From Pezizomycotina sp. ARF18 (taxonomy: Eukaryota; Ascomycota): a stretch of 64,000 bases of DNA. Shown in pieces: positions 47,712-58,279 of this stretch. The stretch spans positions 217,830 to 281,829 of the forward strand of contig AZLU01000027.1 of assembly GCA_002224055.1 (NCBI GenBank), read 5' to 3'. Within the stretch, counting starts at the first letter, position 1. Every line of letters begins with the position of its first letter. The notes below the pieces were generated by a model that worked only from the letters and a program-made list of their open reading frames with translations, did no database searches and was not told the DNA's origin. The position numbers and the translations under genes were made by a program.

Positions 47712-48988
47712 CTGGGTGCTTTTTGTGTCACGTTCGCCTCTCGTTCCCATCTGCTCTCCCAACAGTGCGGAACGTTCCATCCGCGTTTTTTCCCCCCACA
47801 AGACGAAAACGGCCAACGAAACAACAATGATGAACGACAACGACGACGGTGGCGGCGACGACAACGGATAGCTAGAGTACCAGTATAGCAGTAAGCAGCA
47901 GCCAATCAAATTATATTGCCACTTTCCCCAATTGAGTGAGAATATACTCCAGGGAGTAAGGAAATGTAGCATACTTGTATGAGATATGTACGGCACGGTA
48001 CGGTCTATTAAACATTTCTATTATACAGATGTAAATAAAAACTATAGAAAAGAAAACTGAACTAGGTCCTAGCTTACTTATTGCTATTTCCCGATCGCGA
48101 ACTCAAGAAGAACGTCCTCGACAGTCCTTCATACCAATGAGGGAATGAAGGGAATAGAAGATTAAAAAAAAAAAAAAAAAGAATTTAAAGGACAATTAAT
48201 ACATATCCCAGCCTGGGATGTGAAGTTTGACGACAGAAACAACCTCCCGTCGAAAATCTCCAAATTGCAGGCCCTCCATTTGTAAATGTTTTGTAAAATT
48301 CCAGCCTTTTGTCCAAAAAAAAAACTCGAAGAATAAGCAACCGTCCTCCCCTAAAAGTACAAGGTAATACCAATCATCATGCGCAACCGCATCAAGTTCG
48401 TCCGAAACGCAGACCAATTGCTCCACAAAGAAATATAGTAATAGTCAAGGAGAGGGAAGAAAATAAAGAAATTAAATAGACAAAAAGACGTGAAAATAGC
48501 CGTATGTAACGATTGACCGAAAGTTAACACCAACGAAGAAAGAAGAAGATTATTTTTTAAAGCTGAAGCAAAGATGAATCCCAAAAAAAAAAAAAAAAAA
48601 ACGCCGCCAGGACCGAAATTACACAGGAAGAAAACGAGAGACATCCAGGGTCTGAACGTAACCTAAAAAATGACGAAAAGAGTAATAGCTCGAATGCAGG
48701 GCTGTGCATATCCGTATTCGTGAGAGAACGTTAAAGAGCAGTCGATATGGTGTTGCGCTCATCATAACGGAGGTGTTGTCCTTCTTGATATTCTGCAGGA
48801 CGGAAAATATACGGGAAACATGTGTGATATTCGGTCGAACAGGGAAAAATTTTTTTTCTTTTTTCTTTTTTTTTTTTTTTGGAAAATAAACAGAATAAAT
48901 GTGCATCCTCCCACAAGTTGTTGATATTCAGCATCTTGTCGAAGTTCCTTTGACGCTTTCGGATTGAGGTAACAACTAGCAGGAAAAA

Positions 48989-50190
48989 TTATAGCCTTAG
49001 ATAGCTTGAATGCGTGAGTAGTCGAGAACCTTGAAATTCGAGAATCTCAAGACCTTCGGCCTGGTTCCTCAAAATTCCGCATTCGTTCTCGTCACTGTAA
49101 GCTAGAGTAGCCCAATGACCGCAAGGCTTCGCGGCACGCGGCTCGAAATGTGTCCAGACAGTGCCACTTCTACCTCGCAGAAGCCTAATGCACTGAGAGA
49201 GACAACGTCGTTGATCGCAGGTGGATCATCCTTATATGACTGGTCACAGAGCGAAACGGTATCCTTTAATCTTGCGCTTCCTTAGTAATTTGATTCGCCA
49301 TTTACCAGCTGGAGGAATAGACAGTTATGACTTACTCGTCGTGAGAAGCCGTAGTATTTCCCACAACAGCTCTGATATTATCCTCCGATGTTAACTTTGT
49401 TCTCTTGGTTGTTTGGTTCGAAGGATCCCAAGAAACGGAATGAGAAGCCTTCCGTTTATGACCAGCATTAGATACTGTTCGTGTTGTTGTGTCCTTCACA
49501 TCGTCACAGCGTTGGTCGCTAGCTATAGAGACTAGCATAGACAAATCTATCTCGTTTCGCACGCAAGGGTTTGCTGATAATTTGACTCTTCCTGAAGAGG
49601 ACGGCAACAGAGCAGGTGCATTCATCAGTTCGAAGTCTGAAGGCATTGTTCTCGGTACAAAACGAGTGGTAAATGCTCGGTATGGTCCGAGCAACCATAA
49701 ATGGCTCCCTAGGATTCGTTCGTGGCATATCGATTTCCACTTCACCAGGTTCTTGATAACCCGCTCCCTGCCGTAAGCTGACGCAGCCATTGCTCGAAAT
49801 GGACGATAGTGTAGACACATCGGCCTTGCGATTTCTGCAGCTCAATACCGATTTAATCGCGGGATCGTCACACATATCGCTAGTAAAGGGTTCTACGGTC
49901 GACGATATAGACCGTATATATCGAGAGACCGAAGGCGGGTACGCGCCGTCCGGAAAAGTACTATGAAGCATATCTCGAGCTTCTGTCTCCATAAATGTGG
50001 CCTCTAGGGACGATAAACCCTTCGGGGTGGAATTAATGTGGCTGCTTAATTGAGAGGGATACAATGTACTGTTAGATGCTGATATGGTACTTGATGAAGA
50101 GAAAACATGGGATATTAGGGGGTAACTTGTACTTACGAATTCCACAATCAAAATGTTCCCTGGTAGGGGAAGCAATAACCGCGTGAGCAT
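48989..50190 (-). CDS. unrecognised protein, frameshifted
   Basis: No family is recognised. From the ATG at 50190 one frame runs MLTRLLLPLPGNILIVEF and stays open for 223 codons, including MLHSTFPDGAYPPSVSRYI and EVEIDMPRTNPREPF. A second frame continues SDFELMNAPALLPSSSGRV, IDLSMLVSIASDQRCDDV and the basic stretch NAGHKRKASHSVSWD to 49332. After a possible intron (about 49276-49334), a third frame reads LLRGRSGTVWTHFEPRAAKP, CGHWATLAYSDENECGILRN and LEILEFQGSRLLTH, and stops at 48989. The conserved-looking C-terminal block with Cys and His argues for a real protein. The basic KRKASHS stretch could be a nuclear signal (inference). Ser/Thr-rich N terminus. Confidence 0.5.
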
Positions 50191-53100
50191 GTCTTTTTAT
50201 TCTAAAATTTATTTTTGACTGAGATTGCAAGACACGCTTCCGTAATTGAAATGAGTGTATCGTAAAGAGCCTAGTAAATGAGCTTGCTGTTCCGTTTATA
50301 CTAGAACGGCGATAAGAAAATGTCCAGTCCGGAGCTTATAGGTTCGCTATGCCTGTATGTATATTCCCCTCGGTGCTTTCGTTGAAAACAAAGGCTTTTC
50401 TGTCTTGTCGTTTTAGCAAACGAGGCTCATAGGTGTGATGTATGGCGTTGCTGGTGTTAGACAGATGTAGAGATACTTGAATATAAATTCTCAAAATTTG
50501 TTAAAGAAGGGGCTTTTTGGAAAATAATTCGCTCTTTGATTTGAGGTATTATAGAATCCAGAGGATGTATATATATTATATATATTGTTCAAGGACTGCG
50601 AGAACCTAAGTAGAGCAATCTACTCGAAACATGGATTGACAGTAGACCGAAGCGTCAGCATATATATTGAGTTGTCGCCTTTCTCCTCGTTCGAGTCCGA
50701 TACCTAGCCCATTTCCAGAGGCGTGAACAATATAATATAATTATATCCCACTTTGAAAGGAAATTGGCAAAAAAAAAAATAAAAAAAAAAAGAAATACTC
50801 TCAGTCCTGGGAGTGAGAGAAAAGAGCAGCAAGGTACATTGTCTCCTATCTTTCTTCGTTTCTTCTCTTTCTTTTTTCTTTTTCATTTATTCCTTTTCCT
50901 TTCTCTTGCAACTGATTCGATGCTCCAAACACCAGTTTGCATTTCGACATGGACAGAGTCTCCGGCGTGCAAAGCGTGACTCTACTGCCGAATACTCCAG
51001 GCAGTTTGAAGAAGGTGCATATTGATAGTTTCGAGAAGGTACGTCCAGAGGAAAAGAAAATGACTGGGTGGTTTAAGAAGCTAAAGCTAAAAAGAAAAAA
51101 AAGAAAAAGAAAAAGAAAAAGAAAAAAGAAAGAAAGAAGAAAAAGAAACAAGAAAAAAAAGAAAAAAGAAAAAAGAAATAAACATAAAATAATAAAATAA
51201 ATAAAAATCGGAAAATGAGGTTAAGAAGAAGTTTTGAGCAACTCTTCGGACGATCACTCCTGCTGTGCTGTTTAATTTTTTTTAAAAAATTCTATTTCTT
51301 CTTTACTTTTTTATTCCCCCCTTTTTTAATATACTGTCCGACAGTGGAATTGTCCTGTCGGTAGCGGCGGGCAGAGCATTTGTGGAGAACGGACATAGTA
51401 CCTCATGGGACCACTGAAGAAGGAAGGTACACAGCCGTGAGGCCAGTCGGAAGATACTTTTACTTCATGATATCAAAAGAGAGAAAATAGATATGAGGTG
51501 TGTAGCGTCCTATACCTCCGCTTAATTCACTTTTCAAGTTATTTGCCTTTTCCTTTCCTTTTTTTTTTTTTTTTTTTTTAATTGATTTAATCAATTTATT
51601 CCCCCCTTCCGGGAGCCAGAACTGGGAAAAAGGCTGTATATAATGCATACAGAGTATATGTAAGGAACATTCTACATATCCTCAACGTGCCTTCTGCTAC
51701 ATTAACGTAAGTATGTTTTTGTAGTGCATTATCTGTGTAGCGCTCCCGTACCGCCGCCTGTTCCTGATAAGAGAGTAAATGGCATATATATGTCGTCGGC
51801 ACTAAACTTTTTTTTTTTTTTTTCTTTAAAAAAAAAAAAATTTCCTTTCTTTCTTTTTCCTTTTTCTGTTCCTTAGTTAACGCTGTGGCGTGGTATCCAT
51901 TATGTTAGATTCCTTCCCTTTCTAAATATTTAGTTCGTTCCGAAATCTCTCTTTAGCGTATAAATTAGAAAAAAAAGGGAGCTTTTCGTTGATATCTCCA
52001 CAAACAGCCAGCGTATCTCAACGTACCTTTCTTTTTAAAGTAAATTGCTGGTCGATTAGAGAGAATTCCTCTTTATATCAACCTCGCCACATGATCAGAA
52101 GCAGAGCTCTCTGTCCAGATATCTCGGTTTTCTTATTTTAAAGTTCTCGGGTCTTTCCTTTGATCGTTTTAGGTTTCACGATAACGGCGAGCGTGGTCAC
52201 TGTCTAAATTACTAGGAGTGTGATTATAGCGTGATATTGACAACAAATACGACCAAATTGAAATCAATAGGGATCACGGTTCTTGCTACTGGTATCGCGC
52301 TTCATTGCGTGATAACTGATGACTGACCATTGATGGAAGGTGGGTGAGAGCCTCATCATTTGACTGCGAAACAATGCACAGACAAAACCCCTTTGGCGGG
52401 CGAGTGAATATGTATTAGGAACCTATTTAGTATCAACTAAGACAATGAGAAGTCGAATAAAGACATTGCTATTTTTAATAAAATAACAAAGAAATCAAAA
52501 AAAAGGGGGGGAAGTAGAAGAACGAGAAAATAACAAAAGATTAGTATACCAGATGTTTAATTTCATCCGTTTCAATGGGATATATTTACTTGCCATTATT
52601 CGGTCGCGTCAATCGCTGATCCTCTAGTGATCATGTGTCGCTTTATCTGCCTTTGTGGAATTGCATATCGAGTTACTCCAACTGAATGGCTCTTCCGAAG
52701 TTTTGAACCAGAATTGGTTGGAACCTTCTGAAATGGACTGGCACGACTGCTTGGTTTCCTCCTTTACCTAACAGATACTTAGATAAGAAGCGCGACGATG
52801 GCCGATGGCAGATACTACTTCTTTTTCCTTCTGGAGATTGTCCCTTTTGTTAGTTAGCCTTCTCTGCTTTCCCTTCTATCCGATAACCCGTGCATACACT
52901 TCCCCTAAAAATAAAAAATAAAATAAAAATGTCTTAGATCTTTTGCTTCCTTTTTCCTTTTTTTTAAAGATGCAGTTGTTTAAATGTCTACCTATTTCCC
53001 GATTGCGTGGATTCGGACGCACAAAATTCATAAAAAAAAGAAACAAATGTCGATGATCATCGATCTTTGCCCTTCGCCAATTTCAACAAAAATAAACAAA

Positions 53101-55240
53101 TACTTACCTATATAAATAAATTATAATTATAATAAATAGAAATAACGAGTAAACATTTTGAGAAAGCTAAGGAAACGTTTTTCAGCGAATCCTATCAAGA
53201 CTCGGTTGATATTACTTCTTTCTTCACCAACTTTCGCTTTTCTCATTTTTGCTACCTACCTAATATTATCAGAACAACACCAACCATTCTGACCTAGACG
53301 AGATTTGAGTATTGCTGAGAAGAGCGATGAGTATACGTAGGCCAGTCGGCACGTCATTCCCATATTCTGCTACTATTTGTGTTTATTGCCCCGGATTAGG
53401 TTAGAGGCAATTTAGGTAAGTAGTCAGTAGTAAGTAGTAGTTAACATCCCCTCTTGAAAAGAAACGAGAAACCTATCAATCCCCTTTCCAAAGGAAACAA
53501 AACAAACACAAATCGTACGCTCAGCCCTTACCAGCTTCCATGAGGGCGTTCGGGAAATGTGAAGCTATTCCGTAGCGCAATATACCAGGATAATCACAAC
53601 CTTGGGATACGATTTCGCGATCCTTAATTAAAAGAGCACGACATACACGGGAAATTTCATCCCATTCCAACTCCTCGACAAATAGGATCAGAGTGTGGTC
53701 TTATTATAAGAGGAGGGTTGTCCTTGACCGCGGCGTACTCCGATGAACCATTAAAGATATTGCCGGAGCACGAGGAATGGCCGTGATTGACGACAGGATT
53801 GTTTTGCTAAGCACGACCGAAGGTTTCTGATCTGATCTTCGTGGCTATTGCGGTCAAACTCGATTTGAATTTAGCTCCAGCAACACCTGACATCTGTGTC
53901 ACAATATCATGATTACCCACAAAAATACACCCGCGCGAAGCTCGCGCCCTGTTGCTGCTTAGAAAGCGACCCTCCTTCCAGCATTGGAAGGACGCTGAAG
54001 CGAAATGGTGCCGAAACAGCACCTTGGGTTATATTTTTAGTGACTAAGCTTATAAGCTTAACCAATCCATCCCAAGCTAAACATAGTCCGAAGTCTCGAT
54101 TATATTTCATGGACGATGCGACTAGATATTTAGTGTGCAAAGCATAGGTTCCCGGGCATTTAGTAGCTCTTGGATGCTAAAGAATAGCGGAGAGAAGAGA
54201 GAAAGACCGAAATCTCGAATCGCCCTTAGACCAAAAAAACGGACCCCTGGCGCTACATATTATTAAAGTGATTCTTCCGGTCGACAAATCAGCTTTAATA
54301 ATGAACCCGTTAAAGGATATATTTCTCATATTTTAGGCAATTTGGGAAACTTACGCCGAATGCTGAGCCGGTGAAAGCGCACTAGAAAATCATATGTTGT
54401 ACCAACTCTTAATATTCCTTGCTAGGATTCTGATAGTAGCCTTTCAGGTTTGTAATTTTCCATTTCCTCTTTTACTTCTTCTTTCCTTTTCTTTCTGAGT
54501 AGTATCTCTGTAATTTCTTTCTCCCAGCCGGTTCCTTGGATGGAGAAGATTGATCGACAAGTGTTACCACCTATCTTATCATCTACCGTTATCATTTATA
54601 CCTTTTTTTTCCCTCTGCAATGATCTTTCCTTTCTATTCTTCGATGTGGAGTCGCGGGTTTCAGCTCTCACAACTTCCAGGAATTCATAACTTCCCGAAG
54701 CATCGAGCGGCCCCACCACATTATAATCGTCCTTTTTCTAGAAACGAAGAAAATATAAACAAAAATTAGCTGTGACAGAAAAATACTAACCCAAAAAAGA
54801 AGAGCTGCAGTTAGTTGCCTAATTCCCAAGCGGAGAATACCATTTCAGTTCGTGATCCATCAACGACCAGAGACGGACTCCAAAGTAGGCAGCTAAGCCC
54901 CGCCAGGTGGAGAAAAGAATCTTGTTATACTGAGGAGAAGGGAAAACCCGCCCTCTATATGCAGATCCCTGCTTTGATAAGCGATAAAGGACGTCTAGGA
55001 GCTGAGAAAAAGCTCCTGGAAGGGATGTTTTGCCTTCTCTCGTGAAGTAGCCGAAAGGTATTTCTTCGAGGACATCTTGCCACTGCTTAAAAAAATATTA
55101 TTCGGAACAGGCCCTGCTGAGCGGTAGATGGAAAAATTGAGAAAGGCAGAGCAGGGTACCTTGCGCTAACGTGTTGAACAACCCTGGTCCAGAACGGCCG
55201 ACAGTTCAAACCCGTGGCATGCCGGCCTTAAGATACTATA
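50191..55240. other. gene-poor region, low complexity
   Basis: About 5 kb without a gene I can name. Features seen: a purine tract of AAAAAG-type units (51089-51200) after a possible exon encoding FDMDRVSGVQSVTLLPNTPG at about 50940-51035; T/A runs at 51559-51579 and 51809-51840; short protein-like minus-strand readings ending near 52652 and 53528; and other short frames near 53807-54140 and 54815-55045. The density of stop codons and A/T runs suggests mostly non-coding or decayed sequence. Confidence 0.4.
51089..51200 (+). repeat. A-rich purine tract (AAAAAG/AAAG units)
   Basis: About 110 bp of almost pure A and G, with repeated AAAAAG and AAAG units. When read as protein it gives only Lys/Arg, so it is more likely a low-complexity repeat than coding sequence. 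Confidence 0.8.
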
Positions 55241-56093
55241 ATGCTCCTAGTAACAGGAACGCCTCCCTCTTACCTTTCTTTCTTTCCTTTTCTTTCCCTC
55301 CCTGCAGTGGCACCAGTAATCTGCAGACAAACATGTATATCCTACGCTGATGCAGTGGATATACAAGAAAAAGGTCCGCTAAGGTTTAGATGGTTAATTA
55401 CTTGCACGTACCGCAAGGTTGCGGGAAGGAGCTATTGCGTATATCGTTGCCGAAGAGCAAACTTAAACCCACACGTGGAAGGAAGATTCTGCATTCTGCA
55501 TGCGAGCACCGTCGGATCTCTAACCGAACTAGCAGTCACAGGTAGACCGCTTGGGAAGAACGTATTAGATGCTGCTGTGGCTGAATACTCAAAGGTCTTA
55601 GAACGCCGACTTGATTCATTAGATTGGAGAAAGGGCCGGTGTTTTCTCGAGCTATTTCTTGAGAAAAGAAAGAAAGAAAGAAAGAAAGAAAGAAATAGCA
55701 GCGGTGCCCAAAAACAAAGAGGATAGTATGGAAGAGTTGGAAAAAAGAAAGCGGAATGATAATAAAGATCAAGCAAGATGCATACTAGGTAATAACAAAA
55801 AGAACAAACGTGTAAGCAGTGACGACGTTCGCAAAGTAAGATTGATGCTTGTCTCGTACCCAACTCTAATATTTTATTTGGCCCTGCGGGAAAAAAAATT
55901 AAGAATTTGGTCTGGGTACGAGACAAGATTGATGTACATACTCAATTTAGACAACAATTTATACTGTCTTACCCAACCTTCATTTAGAGACTTTCTTTTT
56001 TTTTTTTTTTTTTTTTTTCACTATGTTTCTTCTTCTCAAACTGTCATCCGCGGCCCTCACGAGACTAGTGGGGGAAGGAATTGTGTGATGTAA
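55241..56093 (+). CDS. hypothetical protein interrupted at an AAAG microsatellite
   Basis: No family is recognised. The ATG at 55241 opens a frame of 161 codons with a hydrophobic start (SYLSFFPFLSLPAVAPVI) and a protein-like middle, LTELAVTGRPLGKNVLDAAV and AEYSKVLERRLDSLDW. At the microsatellite 55665-55694 this frame continues only to 55726, while a neighbouring frame opens with AVPKNKEDSMEELEKRKRND and SSDDVRKVRLMLVSYP and runs to 56093. A one-base length error in the microsatellite would join the two. The second part overlaps a 15-bp inverted repeat. It could be a real short gene or chance frames; the region around it is gene-poor. Confidence 0.35.
55665..55694 (+). repeat. (GAAA) microsatellite
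   Basis: About seven tandem GAAA units lie at the junction of two open frames. Confidence 0.9.
55848..55927. repeat. 15-bp inverted repeat with 50-nt spacer
   Basis: CTTGTCTCGTACCCA at 55848-55862 is the exact reverse complement of TGGGTACGAGACAAG at 55913-55927. The left arm is preceded by AGATTGATG and the right arm is followed by ATTGATG, so part of the flank is also repeated directly. A one-mismatch copy of the right arm lies at 63980-63994. It could be the ends of a small mobile element or a hairpin. Confidence 0.75.
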
Positions 56094-56548
56094 GCGATTC
56101 TGCTCTTTAGAAGTAAAAGCATTTGGTTGCGTTTATTTAACTGTCTTATTTTTGTTATTTTAATTATTTTTATTATTTTGTGTTTTTATAAATTCTCCAC
56201 CCTCGTTCCTGTCTATCAATCTGTCTGCTATCACTTCATTGCGCCGATAATTGACATTTGCCCCCCCCACCGACTCCCGAAAAAGCCGCAATTCCTCACA
56301 CAAAAAAAGCACCGAAACTGTTTCTTCTTTCTTCAAGCTTCTTAGAAATCAACCAAACTAACAGTCTAGCAGCACCATTTTTCTAATCCCATACTTCTTC
56401 TTACTTAACCAAGATATCTAACACCTTTCCACTAAGCTCGATATCTATTGCGTCGCGTAGCGGTATCTATCCGGCCTTATCTACCCTTTTTCTTCTAGTC
56501 CCATTTTCTGCTTTTTTTCCTCTCTCGGAGCATTTTGTTGCTTGACAA
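56094..56548. promoter_or_regulatory. 5' region of the PPG1-type phosphatase gene
   Basis: About 450 bp of pyrimidine-rich sequence upstream of the phosphatase start, with many CT-rich stretches as are common near fungal transcription starts. No gene is recognised. Confidence 0.45.
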
Positions 56549-57843
56549 ATGCCCGGTTTACCAGGTCAGACCTTTGCTTCGCCTCTCTTGCGCACTTTCT
56601 CCTTCCCCCTTGTCGAAGTCACCGGCCGTGCTTACTCTTCTTTTTTTTTCTCCTGGTCCTTGCACACAGTTGATCTCGACGAATGTATCGAGCGGTTGTA
56701 CAAAAGGAGCTTCTCGCGGAGTCGGTGATTGAGGCGATATGCGCCAAGACAAAAGAGCTGCTCATGAAGGAGAGCAACGTCGTGCATATTCAAGCTCCGG
56801 TTACGGTCGTCGGTGATATACACGGGCAGTTCTTCGACCTGATCGAGATATTTCGGATTGGCGGGTACTGTCCGGATACGAATTACCTCTTCCTAGGTGC
56901 GAACAAGCAGACCCAACTTTTGGTCTTTTCCCTACCATGGCGCCCTGATTGTCACTTGTTCTTACTGCTGAATCCTATGCGCGCGCGCGCCGACGACACA
57001 AAAAAAGGCGACTACGTCGATCGCGGCCTGTACAGCGTGGAGACGATATCGCTGCTCGTTTGCCTAAAGCTTCGATACCCACACAGAGTGCACCTCATCC
57101 GCGGCAACCACGAATCGAGAGGCGTGACGCAGTCTTACGGCTTCTACACGGAGTGCTCGAGGAAGTACGGCAATGCGAACGTCTGGCATCACTTTACGGA
57201 TATGTTCGACTTCTTAACACTGAGCGTGGTTATCAATGACGACATATTCTGTGTACACGGAGGTGGGTTGGAGTATAGATGCTTTATCATAAATATTTTT
57301 TTTCTTGTCGCTAATCATGCATCTTTTGTGTTTTACAGGGCTATCGCCGTCGATACATTCGATAGACCAGATCAAGATCATTGACAGATTCAGAGGTAGG
57401 CGGCGGATATACCTATAGCGCATCTCGGATTATTTCTGACTTTTTTGCTTTCTTGGACAGAAATACCACACGAAGGCCCAATGGCAGACTTAGTATGGTC
57501 AGATCCAGACGCAGACCGGGACGAGTTCGCCCTATCACCGAGGGGCGCAGGTTATACGTTCGGCGCACAAGTCGTTAAGAAGTTTCTAGAGATCAACGGG
57601 TTTTCGCACATACTGCGGGCTCACCAACTGTGCCAGGAAGGCTACCAGATACTTTACGACGATAGGTTGAGCACGGTGTGGTCGGCGCCGAACTACTGCT
57701 ATCGGTGTGGTAACATGGCGAGCGTTCTCGAGGTTGACGACAAAGGCGGGCGATTTTTTCAACGTCTTCGACGCGGCGCCAGAGAATGCGGATCATAGAG
57801 GCGAGCAACCGACGGATAAGGGTGTTGTAGAGTATTCTTATGA
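56549..57843 (+). CDS. PPG1: PP2A-like serine/threonine phosphatase, Ppg1 type
   Basis: This is a catalytic subunit of the PPP family, closest in my reading to Ppg1/Sit4-like enzymes (family knowledge; Ppg1 preferred from the N terminus and insert pattern). A short first exon encodes MPGLP, and the next starts [11 protein letters not shown], then [19 protein letters not shown]. All metal and catalytic motifs are present: [24 protein letters not shown] (after an intron of about 110 nt), [46 protein letters not shown] and [15 protein letters not shown]. The end reads VEY then Phe-Leu-stop if one T is added near 57835, the C-terminal form of methylated PP2A-like enzymes. Introns also lie at about 57262-57338 and 57393-57461. 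Confidence 0.92.
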
Positions 57844-57854
57844 CGTCTCTTCCA

Positions 57855-57891
<37 letters not shown>

Positions 57892-58279
57892 ATTAGCTTT
57901 TAGACATCTTTTTCTTAATACCTTGTGTTTTTCTGTTTTGGACGGCGTATTTCAATTTACATTTTCCCCTTATTTTTTCATACATTAGATATCGTAGCTG
58001 CTGCTCTTCTAGACTGCTCCGAGATACGAGGCATAATTTTTCTCCGCTTCTATTTTCGCATTTTGTATCTTGTATTACTGTACGAGTATCTAGACCTTCT
58101 GCAGTGTCTTAAGGATGGAAGAAGCTAATGGTGATCCGTGCGTATAATCTAGCATAATGATTTTAATGAAATAGAGTTGGTTTAAGGGGTTTTTGAAAGA
58201 TTCTACTGATTTGCGCTGAATGATTGATTATGAATGGTATTTGGCCAAAATTTACAATAATATATACCGGCTAGTTAAT
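57844..58279. other. convergent 3' region with T run
   Basis: About 435 bp between two convergent genes, with a T run at about 57859-57887 and no recognised gene. Confidence 0.5.

Larger units (their letters stand above)
45434..48988. other. gene-poor accessory region
   Basis: There is no gene I can name here. Protein-like pieces on the plus strand include a Lys-rich run KKKKQKKKNNQPGGVPKAEE near 45590-45650, MTSRQQFLKEALVALYQKHAG at 45743-45807, a reading of 76 codons at 45850-46080 and 149 codons at 46324-46773. They may be further exons of a broken gene. The rest is AT-rich with microsatellites at 47552-47596 (TTTTA type) and 47691-47711 (TG type), and A or T runs at 48164-48180 and 48582-48600. 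Confidence 0.4.

Noticed and set aside
55190-55225. B-box-like GTTCAAACC, considered as a tRNA
   Set aside because: No acceptor, D or anticodon stem could be built around it.
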